DNA of 64,000 nt from Alistipes sp. (lineage in GTDB: Bacteria; Bacillota; Clostridia; Oscillospirales; Ruminococcaceae), in assembly GCA_023667265.1 (NCBI GenBank), contig JAMPAJ010000003.1:1-64000 (forward strand), read 5' to 3'. Under the pieces are notes generated by a model. That model did not search any database, had not been told where the DNA came from, and saw only the letters and a list, made by a program, of their open reading frames with translations. Every line of letters starts with the position of its first letter. Position 1 is the first letter of the stretch. Positions 25,742-34,078 of the stretch are shown one piece after another. Made by a program: the position numbers and the translations under genes.

Positions 25742-26728
25742 TCATTCAATATCAAGTTTTCTGCGGCTAAGATCGAGATGTATCGCCGTGCCGGAATTGA
25801 CCTCCGATTCCGCATATATCCGGTGTCCAAGCTTGTCGCAGACCTTTTTGCACAGGTACAGCCCAAGTCCGGTGGATTTTCTGTCGCTTCTGCCGGAAAG
25901 TCCGGTGTAGCCCTTTTCAAATATTCTCGGCAGATCGTCGGGAGAAATTCCGATGCCGGTGTCTCTTACCGTGAGTATATTATTCTCAAAGCTGATCGTA
26001 ACGCCGCCGTTTACGGTATATTTCACGGCATTTGAAAGAAGCTGCTCCACCACAAAGCCAAGCCATTTTTTGTCGGTCAGAACGGCTGCATTGGCAGACT
26101 TGTATTTCAACTGGATGCGTTTGCGTATAAAAAGCGGCGCATATCTGTGGATAGCCTGTTTCAGAATATCGTCCAGGTCATATTCCTGCAGCACGAGGTC
26201 ATTCGAGCCGCTGTCGAGCCGGATATAGTGCAGCGCCATTTCAGCGTACTGCTCGATCCGGAAAAGCTCCGCGGAAAGCTCACGGCAGGTGTCGGTATCC
26301 TCGTTTTGCAGGATCATCTGCATGGCGGAAATGGGCGTTTTTATCTGGTGTATCCATACTGTAAAATAATCCTCGCTGTTCTTGCGGATGCTGTTTATCT
26401 CGTCGATTTTTTCGCCGCTTATTTCATGCAGCCTGGAAATTATCCTGTAGAGCGTCTCCTCCGCCGGACTATCGGCAGAGGGCAGCTCATCCGACATTAC
26501 CGGCAGATCGTCGAAGATTTTTTTCAGCTCCCGGCTGCGCCTCCGGAATCTGAAAAATCCGCATATTATGCCGCATAGTCCGATAAATGCGCATATCCCG
26601 GCGGCATAGAAAACAGCCTCGGCAGCACAGCCGTACAGCATGAGCAGAAAATAGAATATTGCCGAAAAAATCAGGAAAAACAGGGCTGTTCTGCGGTATT
26701 GCCGCAAATATTTCAAGAACGTCATCAT
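25742..26728 (-). CDS. BceS-type sensor histidine kinase
   Basis: A 328-residue intramembrane-sensing kinase. Two N-terminal helices (about 13-33 and 37-57) are separated by only a few residues, so there is no outer sensor domain. The H-box reads VWIHQIKTPISAMQM. The ATP-binding part has an N box (LLSNAVKYT), G1 (VRDTGIGISP), an F box (IFEKGYTG) and G2 (STGLGLYLCKKV). Kinases of this shape usually take their signal from the partner BceAB transporter. Start and stop overlap with the regulator gene (ATGA at 26725-26728). Confidence 0.92.
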   Translation of the reverse strand: MMTFLKYLRQYRRTALFFLIFSAIFYFLLMLYGCAAEAVFYAAGICAFIGLCGIICGFFRFRRRSRELKKIFDDLPVMSDELPSADSPAEETLYRIISRLHEISGEKIDEINSIRKNSEDYFTVWIHQIKTPISAMQMILQNEDTDTCRELSAELFRIEQYAEMALHYIRLDSGSNDLVLQEYDLDDILKQAIHRYAPLFIRKRIQLKYKSANAAVLTDKKWLGFVVEQLLSNAVKYTVNGGVTISFENNILTVRDTGIGISPDDLPRIFEKGYTGLSGRSDRKSTGLGLYLCKKVCDKLGHRIYAESEVNSGTAIHLDLSRRKLDIE

Positions 26729-27396
26729 TCGATAATGTACCCCACTCCTACCTTGGTTTTTATAAAGCCCTCGAGCCCGGCGGCTTCAAGCTTTTTGCGC
26801 AGCCTTGTGACATTGACGGTCAGGGTATTTTCCTCAACGTAGCAGTCCGCCTGCCAAAGCCTGTTCATCAGCTTATCCCTGCTTATCACCTTTCCCTTGT
26901 TCTCCATAAGCGTTTGCAGGATACGGAAATCATTTTTGGTAAGCTCGACAGTCTGCCCCTGATAGCTGAGGGTGGCGTCGTTGAGATTCAGTACTGCGCC
27001 CCTGTGCTCCAGAGCGGGTATTTTGCTGCCCATATTATATGTCCGGCGGAGCATTGCCTGTATTTTTGCGGTCATAACGTTCAGATCCACGGGCTTGGGG
27101 ATAAAATCGTCACCTCCCATATTCATAGCCATGACGATATTCATGTTGTCCGCCGCGGAGGAAATAAAGATGATAGGCACATCCGAAATGCGGCGTATCT
27201 CGCTGCACCAGTGATAGCCGTTGAAAAACGGAAGTTTAATATCCAGCAGGACGATATGAGGATCAAACTCTCTGAATTCCGGGATAACGTCGTTGAATCT
27301 GTCGGCACATTTTACGTCGTATCCCCAGTTTTCCAGGTATTTCCGCATCTGAACCGAAATAGTGAAATCGTCCTCAACTATAAAAATCTTAAACAT
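26725..27396 (-). CDS. BceR-type response regulator (OmpR family)
   Basis: A 223-residue regulator. The receiver domain (1-115) has the acidic pair EDD, phospho-acceptor Asp in VLLDIKLPFFNG, a Ser in FISSAAD and the Lys in FIPKPVD. The C-terminal winged helix (about 130-223) has ELTKNDFRILQTLMENKGKV, a YVEENTLTVNVTRLRKKLE recognition helix and a GVGYIIE end. It should act on the neighbouring transporter promoter when phosphorylated by the kinase. Confidence 0.92.
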   Translation of the reverse strand: MFKIFIVEDDFTISVQMRKYLENWGYDVKCADRFNDVIPEFREFDPHIVLLDIKLPFFNGYHWCSEIRRISDVPIIFISSAADNMNIVMAMNMGGDDFIPKPVDLNVMTAKIQAMLRRTYNMGSKIPALEHRGAVLNLNDATLSYQGQTVELTKNDFRILQTLMENKGKVISRDKLMNRLWQADCYVEENTLTVNVTRLRKKLEAAGLEGFIKTKVGVGYIIE

Positions 27397-27489
27397 ATGA
27401 AACTCCTTATCATATACTTATGTAATATTATTATATATTAATCAGAAAATTTTTTCAAGTGGGTATTGGAGATTTTTTGAAAAAGCTAT

Positions 27490-27518
27490 TGACAAATAAA
27501 AAAATGAGTGGTATAATG
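27490..27518 (+). promoter_or_regulatory. Promoter of the asnS-asnA operon
   Basis: TTGACA and TATAAT are spaced by 17 bp, directly before the T-box leader. Confidence 0.8.
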
Positions 27519-27524
27519 TAGTAA

Positions 27525-27792
27525 GTAAATGCTAAGACGAAGAGAAGTAGCGCCGGAGTTCGTTCCCAGAGAGTGCGGGGTGGTGTGAGCCGTATAATTG
27601 AGCCGCCGTGAATAACACTTCAGAGCAGCAATGTGAAAGTCGGGCTGATGTGTTCGTGCAGACAAGTAGCTGAGCCGTTTTCTCCACGTTACAGGGGACA
27701 AGAGTGATCGCTTTTGTTGCAATAAGCGGTAATATCAGGTGGTACCACGGGTTATATGCTCGTCCTGTTTTCTTACAGGACGGGCTTTTTTC
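27525..27792 (+). promoter_or_regulatory. T-box leader, asparagine-specific
   Basis: A T-box RNA reads the charging state of a tRNA. The Stem I base carries AGAAGTAGCG. The specifier loop GTGAATAACACTTC offers an AAC asparagine codon at 27614-27616. The T-box sequence AGGTGGTACCACGGG is at 27737-27751. A terminator follows, CGTCCTGT (27761-27768) with ACAGGACG (27775-27782) and then GGCTTTTTT. Uncharged tRNA-Asn would stabilise the antiterminator and turn on both asn genes. Confidence 0.93.
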
Positions 27793-27825
27793 GTCCTGGA
27801 AATAGCTATGAAAGGAAAGAGTATT

Positions 27826-29196
27826 ATGAAGCACATTGATGTAAAGGAAATTATTTCATCGGCTGAATATGTGGGCAAGGAGGTCACGGTCTGCGGCTGG
27901 GTTCGGACGTCCCGAAACTCCAAGAGCGTCGCTTTCGTTGAGCTGAATGACGGTACTTCTCTGAAAAATGTCCAGGTCGTCGTTGAAAAAGGCGACGGCG
28001 ACTACAAAGAGCCGAGAGTTGGTATGTCCCTTAAAGTTGTCGGCACAGCAGTCGAGGGAAGAAACAATACTGTTGAGATAAACGCTGTTCCGGCTGGTAT
28101 AATAGTTCTCGGAGACTGTCCCACGGATTATCCGCTGCAAAAGAAGGGTCACACCCTTGAATTTATGAGAGGTATGCCGCACCTGAGAAGCAGAACTAAC
28201 ACATTTAACGCGGTATGGCGTGTTCGTTCAGTTCTGGCGGCGGCTATCCATAGATACTTCCAGGAGCACAATTACGTATATATCAATACGCCCCTTATCA
28301 CAGGCAGCGACTGCGAGGGTGCAGGCGAGATGTTCCAGGTAACTACAAACGGCTATACTACGCAGTTTAAGAGCGAAGAGGAATACTACGAAAACGATTT
28401 CTTCGGCAGAAGAGCCGGTCTTTCCGTTTCCGGTCAGCTGGAGGGCGAGATGGCTGCTACAGCTATGGGTAAGATCTATACCTTTGGTCCCAGCTTCCGC
28501 GCTGAAAACAGCAACACTCCTAAGCATCTTGCCGAGTTCTGGCACGTTGAGCCGGAGGTGGCTTTTGCCGAGCTGGACGACGTTATCGAGATAGCCGAGG
28601 ATATGCTGAAATATGTTATCGGTCAGCTTCTGGAGCTTTGCCCTTCGGAGATCGCTTTCTTCGACGCACATTTTGAAAAGGGACTCAAAGCTCGTCTTGA
28701 GGATCTGATCTCTCACGATTTCGGCAGAGTAACATATACAGAGGCTATCGAGCTGCTGAAAAAATCTGGTGAGGACTTTGTTTACCCGATAGAGTGGGGC
28801 TGCGATCTTCAGACAGAGCACGAGCGTTATATCGCTGAAAAGGTGTTCAAGAAGGCTGTTTTCGTTACGGATTATCCCAAGGAGATAAAGTCCTTCTACA
28901 TGAAGCAGAATGCCGACGGTAAGACTGTTGCCGCTGTTGACCTGCTTGTTCCCGGTGTAGGCGAGATCATCGGCGGTTCTGAGCGTGAGGCTGATTACGA
29001 TAAGCTTGTTGCGGCTATGAACGAGCGCGAGATGAATCTGGAGCTTTATTCCGATTATCTCGATCTGAGAAAGTACGGCACAGTTCCCCACGGCGGATTT
29101 GGTCTGGGCTTCGAGCGCCTCATTATGTACACAACGGGAATGGCGAATATCCGCGACGTTATTCTCTACCCAAGAACAGTCGGTTCTATCCGCTGA
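27826..29196 (+). CDS. asnS: Asparaginyl-tRNA synthetase
   Basis: AsnRS charges tRNA-Asn with asparagine. The 456-residue class II enzyme has an OB-fold anticodon-binding domain (about 1-110, VTVCGWVRTSRNSKSVAFVEL), motif 2 (GPSFRAENSNTPKHLAEFW, followed by EPEVAF, which is the AsnRS form) and motif 3 (GFGLGFERLIMY). The length is normal. The ATG at 27826 follows GGAAAGAG by 5 bases. It is controlled by the upstream T-box and co-transcribed with asnA, 15 bp downstream. Confidence 0.96.
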   Translation: MKHIDVKEIISSAEYVGKEVTVCGWVRTSRNSKSVAFVELNDGTSLKNVQVVVEKGDGDYKEPRVGMSLKVVGTAVEGRNNTVEINAVPAGIIVLGDCPTDYPLQKKGHTLEFMRGMPHLRSRTNTFNAVWRVRSVLAAAIHRYFQEHNYVYINTPLITGSDCEGAGEMFQVTTNGYTTQFKSEEEYYENDFFGRRAGLSVSGQLEGEMAATAMGKIYTFGPSFRAENSNTPKHLAEFWHVEPEVAFAELDDVIEIAEDMLKYVIGQLLELCPSEIAFFDAHFEKGLKARLEDLISHDFGRVTYTEAIELLKKSGEDFVYPIEWGCDLQTEHERYIAEKVFKKAVFVTDYPKEIKSFYMKQNADGKTVAAVDLLVPGVGEIIGGSEREADYDKLVAAMNEREMNLELYSDYLDLRKYGTVPHGGFGLGFERLIMYTTGMANIRDVILYPRTVGSIR

Positions 29197-29211
29197 TAAG
29201 GAGGTTTTACC

Positions 29212-30222
29212 ATGTCAAAAGGTTTATATATTCCAGAGGGCTATAAATCGGCTCTTACGCTGAGAGAGACTCAGCACGCTATCAAATATATCAAGGATAT
29301 TTTTCAGCAGTCCCTGTCATTCGCGCTGACTCTTGACCGCGTTTCCGCACCGCTTATCGTAAGGAAGGGCAGCGGAATCAACGACGATCTGAACGGCGTT
29401 GAGAGAAAGGTAGATTTTTCGATAAAGGAAATTGCAGGCGACGGCGAGGTCGTTCAGTCTCTGGCAAAGTGGAAGAGAATGGCTCTCTATCGCTACGGCT
29501 ATCAGCCGGGAGAGGGCATCTACACCAACATGAACGCGATAAGACGCGACGACGACACAGACAACACTCATTCGATCTACGTTGACCAGTGGGACTGGGA
29601 AAAGGTCATTACTCTGGAGCAGAGAAATGTTGATTTTCTGAAGGATACAGTAAAATCAGTTGTAAAGGCGATCGCCTATACAAAGCGCAAGGTCGGTCTG
29701 CGTTATCCTGACATTGCCGGAACTATATGCGAAGAGCCGTTTTTCATCACAACTCAGGAGCTGGAGGATATGTACCCTGACAAGACCAGTCACGAGCGTG
29801 AGCGGCTGATAACTCAGGAGCACAAGACGGTTTTCCTTATGGGCATCGGCGGAGAGCTTGCAAGCGGCAAAAAGCATGACGGACGCGCTCCGGACTATGA
29901 TGACTGGGCGCTCAACGGCGATATTCTCATCTGGGACGCTGTTCTGGATGATTCGCTGGAGGTTTCAAGCATGGGCATCCGTGTTGATGCTGATTCTTTG
30001 AAGAAGCAGCTTGCGATCTGCGGAGCTGAGGACAGAATGAAGTACGATTATCACAAAATGATAGCTGACGGAACGCTTCCGCTGACTATTGGCGGCGGTA
30101 TCGGTCAGTCGAGACTTTGTATGCTGCTTCTGAACAAGGCTCATATCGGTGAGGTGCAGTCGTCTATCTGGGAGGACGATGTTATCTGCACTTGCAGCGA
30201 GAATGGAATCACATTACTTTAA
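29212..30222 (+). CDS. asnA: Aspartate--ammonia ligase (AsnA)
   Basis: AsnA makes asparagine from aspartate, ammonia and ATP. The 336-residue chain matches the family in length and carries its typical stretches: LTLRETQHAIKYIKD, VSAPLIVRKGSGINDDLNG, KWKRMALYRYGY, YVDQWDWEKVI, FLMGIGGELASGKKHDGRAPDYDDW and IGGGIGQSRLCMLLL. The fold is like class II synthetase cores. The start follows AAGGAGG. Placed behind the same Asn T-box as asnS, it lets the cell raise both charging and supply when tRNA-Asn is uncharged. Confidence 0.96.
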   Translation: MSKGLYIPEGYKSALTLRETQHAIKYIKDIFQQSLSFALTLDRVSAPLIVRKGSGINDDLNGVERKVDFSIKEIAGDGEVVQSLAKWKRMALYRYGYQPGEGIYTNMNAIRRDDDTDNTHSIYVDQWDWEKVITLEQRNVDFLKDTVKSVVKAIAYTKRKVGLRYPDIAGTICEEPFFITTQELEDMYPDKTSHERERLITQEHKTVFLMGIGGELASGKKHDGRAPDYDDWALNGDILIWDAVLDDSLEVSSMGIRVDADSLKKQLAICGAEDRMKYDYHKMIADGTLPLTIGGGIGQSRLCMLLLNKAHIGEVQSSIWEDDVICTCSENGITLL

Positions 30223-30228
30223 TAAAGT

Positions 30229-30263
30229 ACGGCATCTGTAATATAAAGCAGATGCCGTTTTTT
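30229..30263 (+). terminator. Terminator of asn operon
   Basis: CGGCATCTG (30230-30238) pairs with CAGATGCCG (30249-30257), followed by TTTTTT. Confidence 0.9.
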
Positions 30264-30280
30264 ATTATGAAATTGGGTTT

Positions 30281-30430
30281 CCAAAGGGACGGTTGTCCCT
30301 TTGGCAGAGTCCAGATGCGGCGCCTTTGGCAGGGTACGGGACAGAGTCCCGTATCGACGGAACGTCGATGGTACCTTCAGGCGCTCCGCAAAGGGTGAAT
30401 TTTGTAACAGTCCAGTGGACTGTTACAAAA
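30281..30430. repeat. Multi-hairpin intergenic element with cloverleaf-like fold
   Basis: Perfect stems follow one another: CCAAAGGGAC with GTCCCTTTGG (30281-30304), and TACGGGAC with GTCCCGTA (30335-30353). TCGACG pairs with CGTCGA (30354-30368). GCGCCT and GGTAC (from 30320) pair with GTACC and AGGCGC (to 30384) and enclose the two inner hairpins. A 15-bp palindrome (30400-30414 with 30416-30430, TTTTGTAACAGTCCA) follows. No gene was seen. It resembles repeated intergenic elements of gut Clostridia, which I cannot confirm here. Confidence 0.6.
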
Positions 30431-30431
30431 G

Positions 30432-30462
30432 AGGGAACGCCCTGCAAGAGAGGGCGTTCCCT
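30432..30462 (-). terminator. Probable terminator of hflX operon
   Basis: AGGGAACGCCCT (30432-30443) and AGGGCGTTCCCT (30451-30462) form a perfect 12-bp stem. On the minus strand CTCTTTTG follows. Confidence 0.6.
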
Positions 30463-30507
30463 TATAAACTTCGATTTCTATAAATGTAGTAATGTCTTGG
30501 AGTCAGA

Positions 30508-31761
30508 TCATAATCCGATAGCAAACTTCTCCGCCTCTTTTATCAGCTTCACATCGACCATAGCGTCGATAATTGTGCCGTGCTCATTGTATTCCTCGGA
30601 GAAGATCTTGCCGTTTACCCTGATCCTGCTTATAAATGCCGTAGCCTCATAGGGAACGAGCAGCCTCATTCGCCGCGCCGTCTCAGGAAGATTTTTGGTG
30701 ATGCACTTTAAAAGCCTGTCAAAGCCGATTTTTTGCCGTGCAGATATGATCACCGTGCTGTCGTCCTCGAAAACAGCATCAATATCAGCAGCTGCATCAG
30801 CCTTGTTCATAACGTCTATAACTGGGATTCCGTCGCAGCCAAGCTCAGTCAGCAGCTGACGGGTGACTTTTGCCTGCTCTGCAAAGTCCGGAGCGGAAAT
30901 GTCATGGACGTTGAGGATAATATCAGCCGCCGCAGCCTCTTCGAGAGTGGATTTGAATGCCTCCACCAGATTGTGGGGCAGTCGCCGGATAAGACCGACC
31001 GTATCAATGAGCATGACGCTTCTGCCATCGGGAAGCTCGATGGAACGCGATGTTACATCGAGAGTTGCGAATAGCTTGTTTTCTGCCAGCACTCCGGCAT
31101 CCGTCAGAGCGTTCAGCAGAGTGGATTTTCCAACGTTTGTATAGCCTACGATAGCTGCGCACAGAACGCCGTCCTTTTTACGCCGTGAACGGGCGAATTT
31201 ACGGTGTTTTTCAAGCTCTCGCAGTTCATCCTCCAGATACTCTATTCTCTGACGGATATGACGTTTGTCAGTTTCCAGCTTTGTCTCGCCAGGACCTCTT
31301 GTTCCGATTCCGCCGCCAAGACGCGACAGCGCAGTTCCCATACCGGTAAGACGCGGCAGCCTGTACTTCTGTTGGGCAAGCTCAACCTGAAGCTTACCCT
31401 CTTTCGTCCGGGCACGCTGGGCGAAAATGTCCAGTATCAGCGTAGTGCGGTCGATCACGCGGACTTCGAGAATATTTTCGATATTTCTCACCTGCATACC
31501 CGACAGCTCATGGTCAAATATAACAAGCTCCGCCTCCAGCATTTCAAGCTGCTCTTTCAGCTCTTCGAGTCTGCCGGGACCCATGCAGGTCGCAGGATCG
31601 TAGGACTGTTTTTTCTGTATGATCTCGCCGACTACTTCGGCATTTGCAGTAGACGAAAGCTCAGCCAGCTCGGCTATCGAGGCTTCTGCGTCGAACTCGC
31701 CTGTGTCAACGCAGGCAAGAACCGCTTTTATCGGTGTTTCTTCGGTTTTATTGTCGTACAC
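30508..31761 (-). CDS. hflX: GTPase HflX
   Basis: HflX binds 50S subunits and splits stalled ribosomes under stress. The 417-residue protein has the N-terminal HflX domain (DPATCMGPGRLEELK), a glycine-rich linker (RLGGGIGTRGPGETKLE) and a GTPase domain with G1 (GYTNVGKST), G3 (DTVGL) and G4-like NKAD. The start is a GTG behind AAGGAGATCC. It is last in a minus-strand run, 17 bp past the lipoprotein gene. Confidence 0.94.
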   Translation of the reverse strand: MYDNKTEETPIKAVLACVDTGEFDAEASIAELAELSSTANAEVVGEIIQKKQSYDPATCMGPGRLEELKEQLEMLEAELVIFDHELSGMQVRNIENILEVRVIDRTTLILDIFAQRARTKEGKLQVELAQQKYRLPRLTGMGTALSRLGGGIGTRGPGETKLETDKRHIRQRIEYLEDELRELEKHRKFARSRRKKDGVLCAAIVGYTNVGKSTLLNALTDAGVLAENKLFATLDVTSRSIELPDGRSVMLIDTVGLIRRLPHNLVEAFKSTLEEAAAADIILNVHDISAPDFAEQAKVTRQLLTELGCDGIPVIDVMNKADAAADIDAVFEDDSTVIISARQKIGFDRLLKCITKNLPETARRMRLLVPYEATAFISRIRVNGKIFSEEYNEHGTIIDAMVDVKLIKEAEKFAIGL

Positions 31762-31778
31762 GTCGGATCTCCTTTTTC

Positions 31779-32411
31779 TCAGTTTACAGAGCTCTCCGAC
31801 AGATACTCAACTCCGTCGGCGCCATAAACATAGACATCTGTATGTATCTTATTATCTTCGCTGCTTTCATAAACCTCTGTCTTTTTCATTGGACTGAGCC
31901 AGCCGTTTACCCACTGGTAATCCACAGACTTCTTAACATAGCCGTCGTCCGTGGTCTTAGTCAGCAAGCCGTCCCCGGTAACACTCAGCAGACCTATTTC
32001 AGCCAGGGCATTGTTCTCCTCAAATGTATGCTTTGACGCATTATAGCAGTAATAATAGCCATAGTCAGCAGACGACTCATAGGGGATATATATGTCGTTG
32101 TAGCCGTCGAAATTAAAATCCGCAACGGATATGCGTGAAGAATCGGGCGTGTAGTAAAAGGGGAGAGTCTGGCTGAGAACGCCGTCCATGTACAGCTCCA
32201 CGGACGTGCCGTTAAGGGAGTAGGAGAGCGTCGCCGGCGATACTGCAGTGGTTTCCTCCTGAACTCCGCTCAGATATGTCTCAGAATAGACCGCCGTGGT
32301 GTGAATAGTGAAATTCTCCGCACGAACATACTCGTCCGGAGATTTTTCCTTTCCGCAGCCTACAAGAAGTACGGCAGCTATAGCCGCAGCTCCGAAGAAA
32401 AATTTATTCAT
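31779..32411 (-). CDS. Lipoprotein with FG-GAP-like repeat motif
   Basis: A 210-residue lipoprotein. The signal ends in a lipobox (LLVGC, Cys near 19). The mature part contains SVADFNFDGYNDIYIP, a D-x-D/N-x-D-G type calcium-loop motif as in VCBS/FG-GAP repeats, followed by beta-rich sequence. It shares this motif and overall layout with the larger lipoprotein at 34078-35154. Its ATG overlaps the hslO stop by 8 bp. The role is unknown; its position among quality-control genes may be incidental. Confidence 0.65.
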   Translation of the reverse strand: MNKFFFGAAAIAAVLLVGCGKEKSPDEYVRAENFTIHTTAVYSETYLSGVQEETTAVSPATLSYSLNGTSVELYMDGVLSQTLPFYYTPDSSRISVADFNFDGYNDIYIPYESSADYGYYYCYNASKHTFEENNALAEIGLLSVTGDGLLTKTTDDGYVKKSVDYQWVNGWLSPMKKTEVYESSEDNKIHTDVYVYGADGVEYLSESSVN

Positions 32412-33297
32412 CCGATCCCTCCACAGAGCTTTCGGCTAATTTTGCGACCTCGTCGGGGGAGAACACATATTTTTTGCCGCAGAAATGACAGCAGACCTCG
32501 GTAGGCTTGCCCTCGGCTGCGATAGAACGCAGCTCCTGCGCACCCACGCTTATAAGCACCTTTTCCGTACGCCGTCTGCTGCAATCGCATTTATATGCCG
32601 GGCGAGCAGTGTCAAGCTCGTTGGGGTCAAGACCTTTTAGCAGCATTTCGGCGATCTCCTCAGGCGTCGTTCCCTCGGAAAGCATGGCAGAAACTGGTCT
32701 CATCTCCGCAACGTTTTTCTCGATCTGGCTTATACAATTTTCATCTGCAAATGGCAGAAGCTGAACCAGGAAACCTCCGGCTGACTTCACGGAAAGATCC
32801 GGATTCACAAGCACGCCGAGAGCGCATACAGTAGGTATCTGCTCGCTGACGGCGTAATAGTTCGCCACGTCCTCGGCAATTTCACCGGAAACAAGCGGAA
32901 TCACGCCTACATAGGGCTCGCGCATCCCAAGGTCTTTCACAACGGAAAGAGTGCCGTTTTTGCCGACAGCTCCGGAAACATCGAGCTTTCCGATACTGTT
33001 CAGCGGCAGCTCCACTACCGGATTATTCACGCAGCTTTTCACGTTGCCCATACTGTCTGCGACGGCAACAAGCTGACCCGCAGGGCCGTCGCCGTCAATA
33101 CGCAGGGTTATGCTTGATTCGTCGCCTTTCAGCATATAGCCCATAAGTGAAGCGGCGACCGACAGCCTTCCGAGAGCTGCCGTTACGACCGCTGATGTTT
33201 TATGGATCATTTCTATTTCGGAGACAATATCCTTTGCGTCCAGAACAGCCGCAAAGGCTGAACCGTCGGCAGAAATTGCCCTGTATAAATTGCCCAT
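32404..33297 (-). CDS. hslO: Redox-regulated chaperone Hsp33
   Basis: Hsp33 is a holdase switched on by oxidation of a zinc-bound Cys cluster. The 297-residue chain begins GNLYRAISADGSAFAAVLD. The C-terminal switch has CDC (about 239-241) and CHFC (about 271-274), the four zinc ligands in CxC and CxxC spacing. Its stop overlaps the lipoprotein start by 8 bp, and it follows the methyltransferase by 13 bp. For an anaerobe this would be a defence against brief oxygen exposure. Confidence 0.95.
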   Translation of the reverse strand: MGNLYRAISADGSAFAAVLDAKDIVSEIEMIHKTSAVVTAALGRLSVAASLMGYMLKGDESSITLRIDGDGPAGQLVAVADSMGNVKSCVNNPVVELPLNSIGKLDVSGAVGKNGTLSVVKDLGMREPYVGVIPLVSGEIAEDVANYYAVSEQIPTVCALGVLVNPDLSVKSAGGFLVQLLPFADENCISQIEKNVAEMRPVSAMLSEGTTPEEIAEMLLKGLDPNELDTARPAYKCDCSRRRTEKVLISVGAQELRSIAAEGKPTEVCCHFCGKKYVFSPDEVAKLAESSVEGSDE

Positions 33298-33310
33298 TTA
33301 AAAAATCCTT

Positions 33311-34078
33311 TCAAATTGTCTGTCCGCTGCGGAGGATCCTTGTCACGTAAACCAGCCGCTGTGTGTCATTTTCTGGCGGAAGCATAGTGTCGTCGCCGTA
33401 TTTTGCCAGTATTTCAAAGCCCTCTTCGGCGAGGAGCTTTTCCAGCTCCTCCTCGGAGTACGCCTTTTCGGAGAATGAATCGGAGCTGCGCGAGTATAGC
33501 CCGTTATCCTCCAGCTCAAAAAACTCCAGGTTCATTTTCACCTCGTCTGTTTCCGGCACAAGGGTATTTTCCCAGATGCAGTAGACCTGGTCGGTTTCGT
33601 AGGTAAACGTATTATTTGCAAGAATACTGCGATGCTTATAAAGCGTATTGACATCGAAGATAAAAAGTCCGTCTGGAACTGAGAAGAACGCTATATTGCG
33701 GAAAACCTTGCGTACATCATTGAGGCTGTCAAGGTGATTTATGCTGTCCAGCGCGCATATAGTCACGTCCGGAGAGCCGTATAGGTCAAGCTTCCGCATA
33801 TCCTGGCAGAGGTAGCGGATATCGAGACCGCTGTCGAATTTTTTGTTCATGGCCTCATTCAGCATTTCCTCCGAGTAGTCAACGCCCATGACATCATATC
33901 CCAGCTCAGCCATTGCTTCGGAAATGCTTCCCGTTCCGCAGGCAAGGTCGAGGAGAAGATCGCCCTCTGTTTTCCGATATTTTTCAATAATACCGTGAAA
34001 ATATTCCGCACGCTTAACATAGTTGATATTTGCAGTGAGACTGTCGTAATACCGTGCAAAAACGCTGTATCCCGACAT
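33311..34078 (-). CDS. Class I SAM-dependent methyltransferase
   Basis: A 255-residue Rossmann-fold methyltransferase. SAM-binding motif I is LLDLACGTGSISEAM (about 39-53), followed by GVDYSEEML and a motif II-like VTICALDSINHL. It belongs to a group in which the substrate is unknown. The C-terminal part has the aromatic and acidic mix usual for this group. Its start overlaps the stop of the lipoprotein gene by one base (TGATG), so they are translated together. Confidence 0.85.
   Translation of the reverse strand: MSGYSVFARYYDSLTANINYVKRAEYFHGIIEKYRKTEGDLLLDLACGTGSISEAMAELGYDVMGVDYSEEMLNEAMNKKFDSGLDIRYLCQDMRKLDLYGSPDVTICALDSINHLDSLNDVRKVFRNIAFFSVPDGLFIFDVNTLYKHRSILANNTFTYETDQVYCIWENTLVPETDEVKMNLEFFELEDNGLYSRSSDSFSEKAYSEEELEKLLAEEGFEILAKYGDDTMLPPENDTQRLVYVTRILRSGQTI

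Noticed and set aside
25609..25920. Long N-terminal extension of the BceA-type ATPase
   Set aside because: It overlaps a terminator and promoter, reads as unrelated sequence, and GGGAGG marks the start at 25608.
30293..30652. Plus-strand frames across the hairpin element
   Set aside because: They are by-products of inverted repeats and overlap the end of hflX in antisense.
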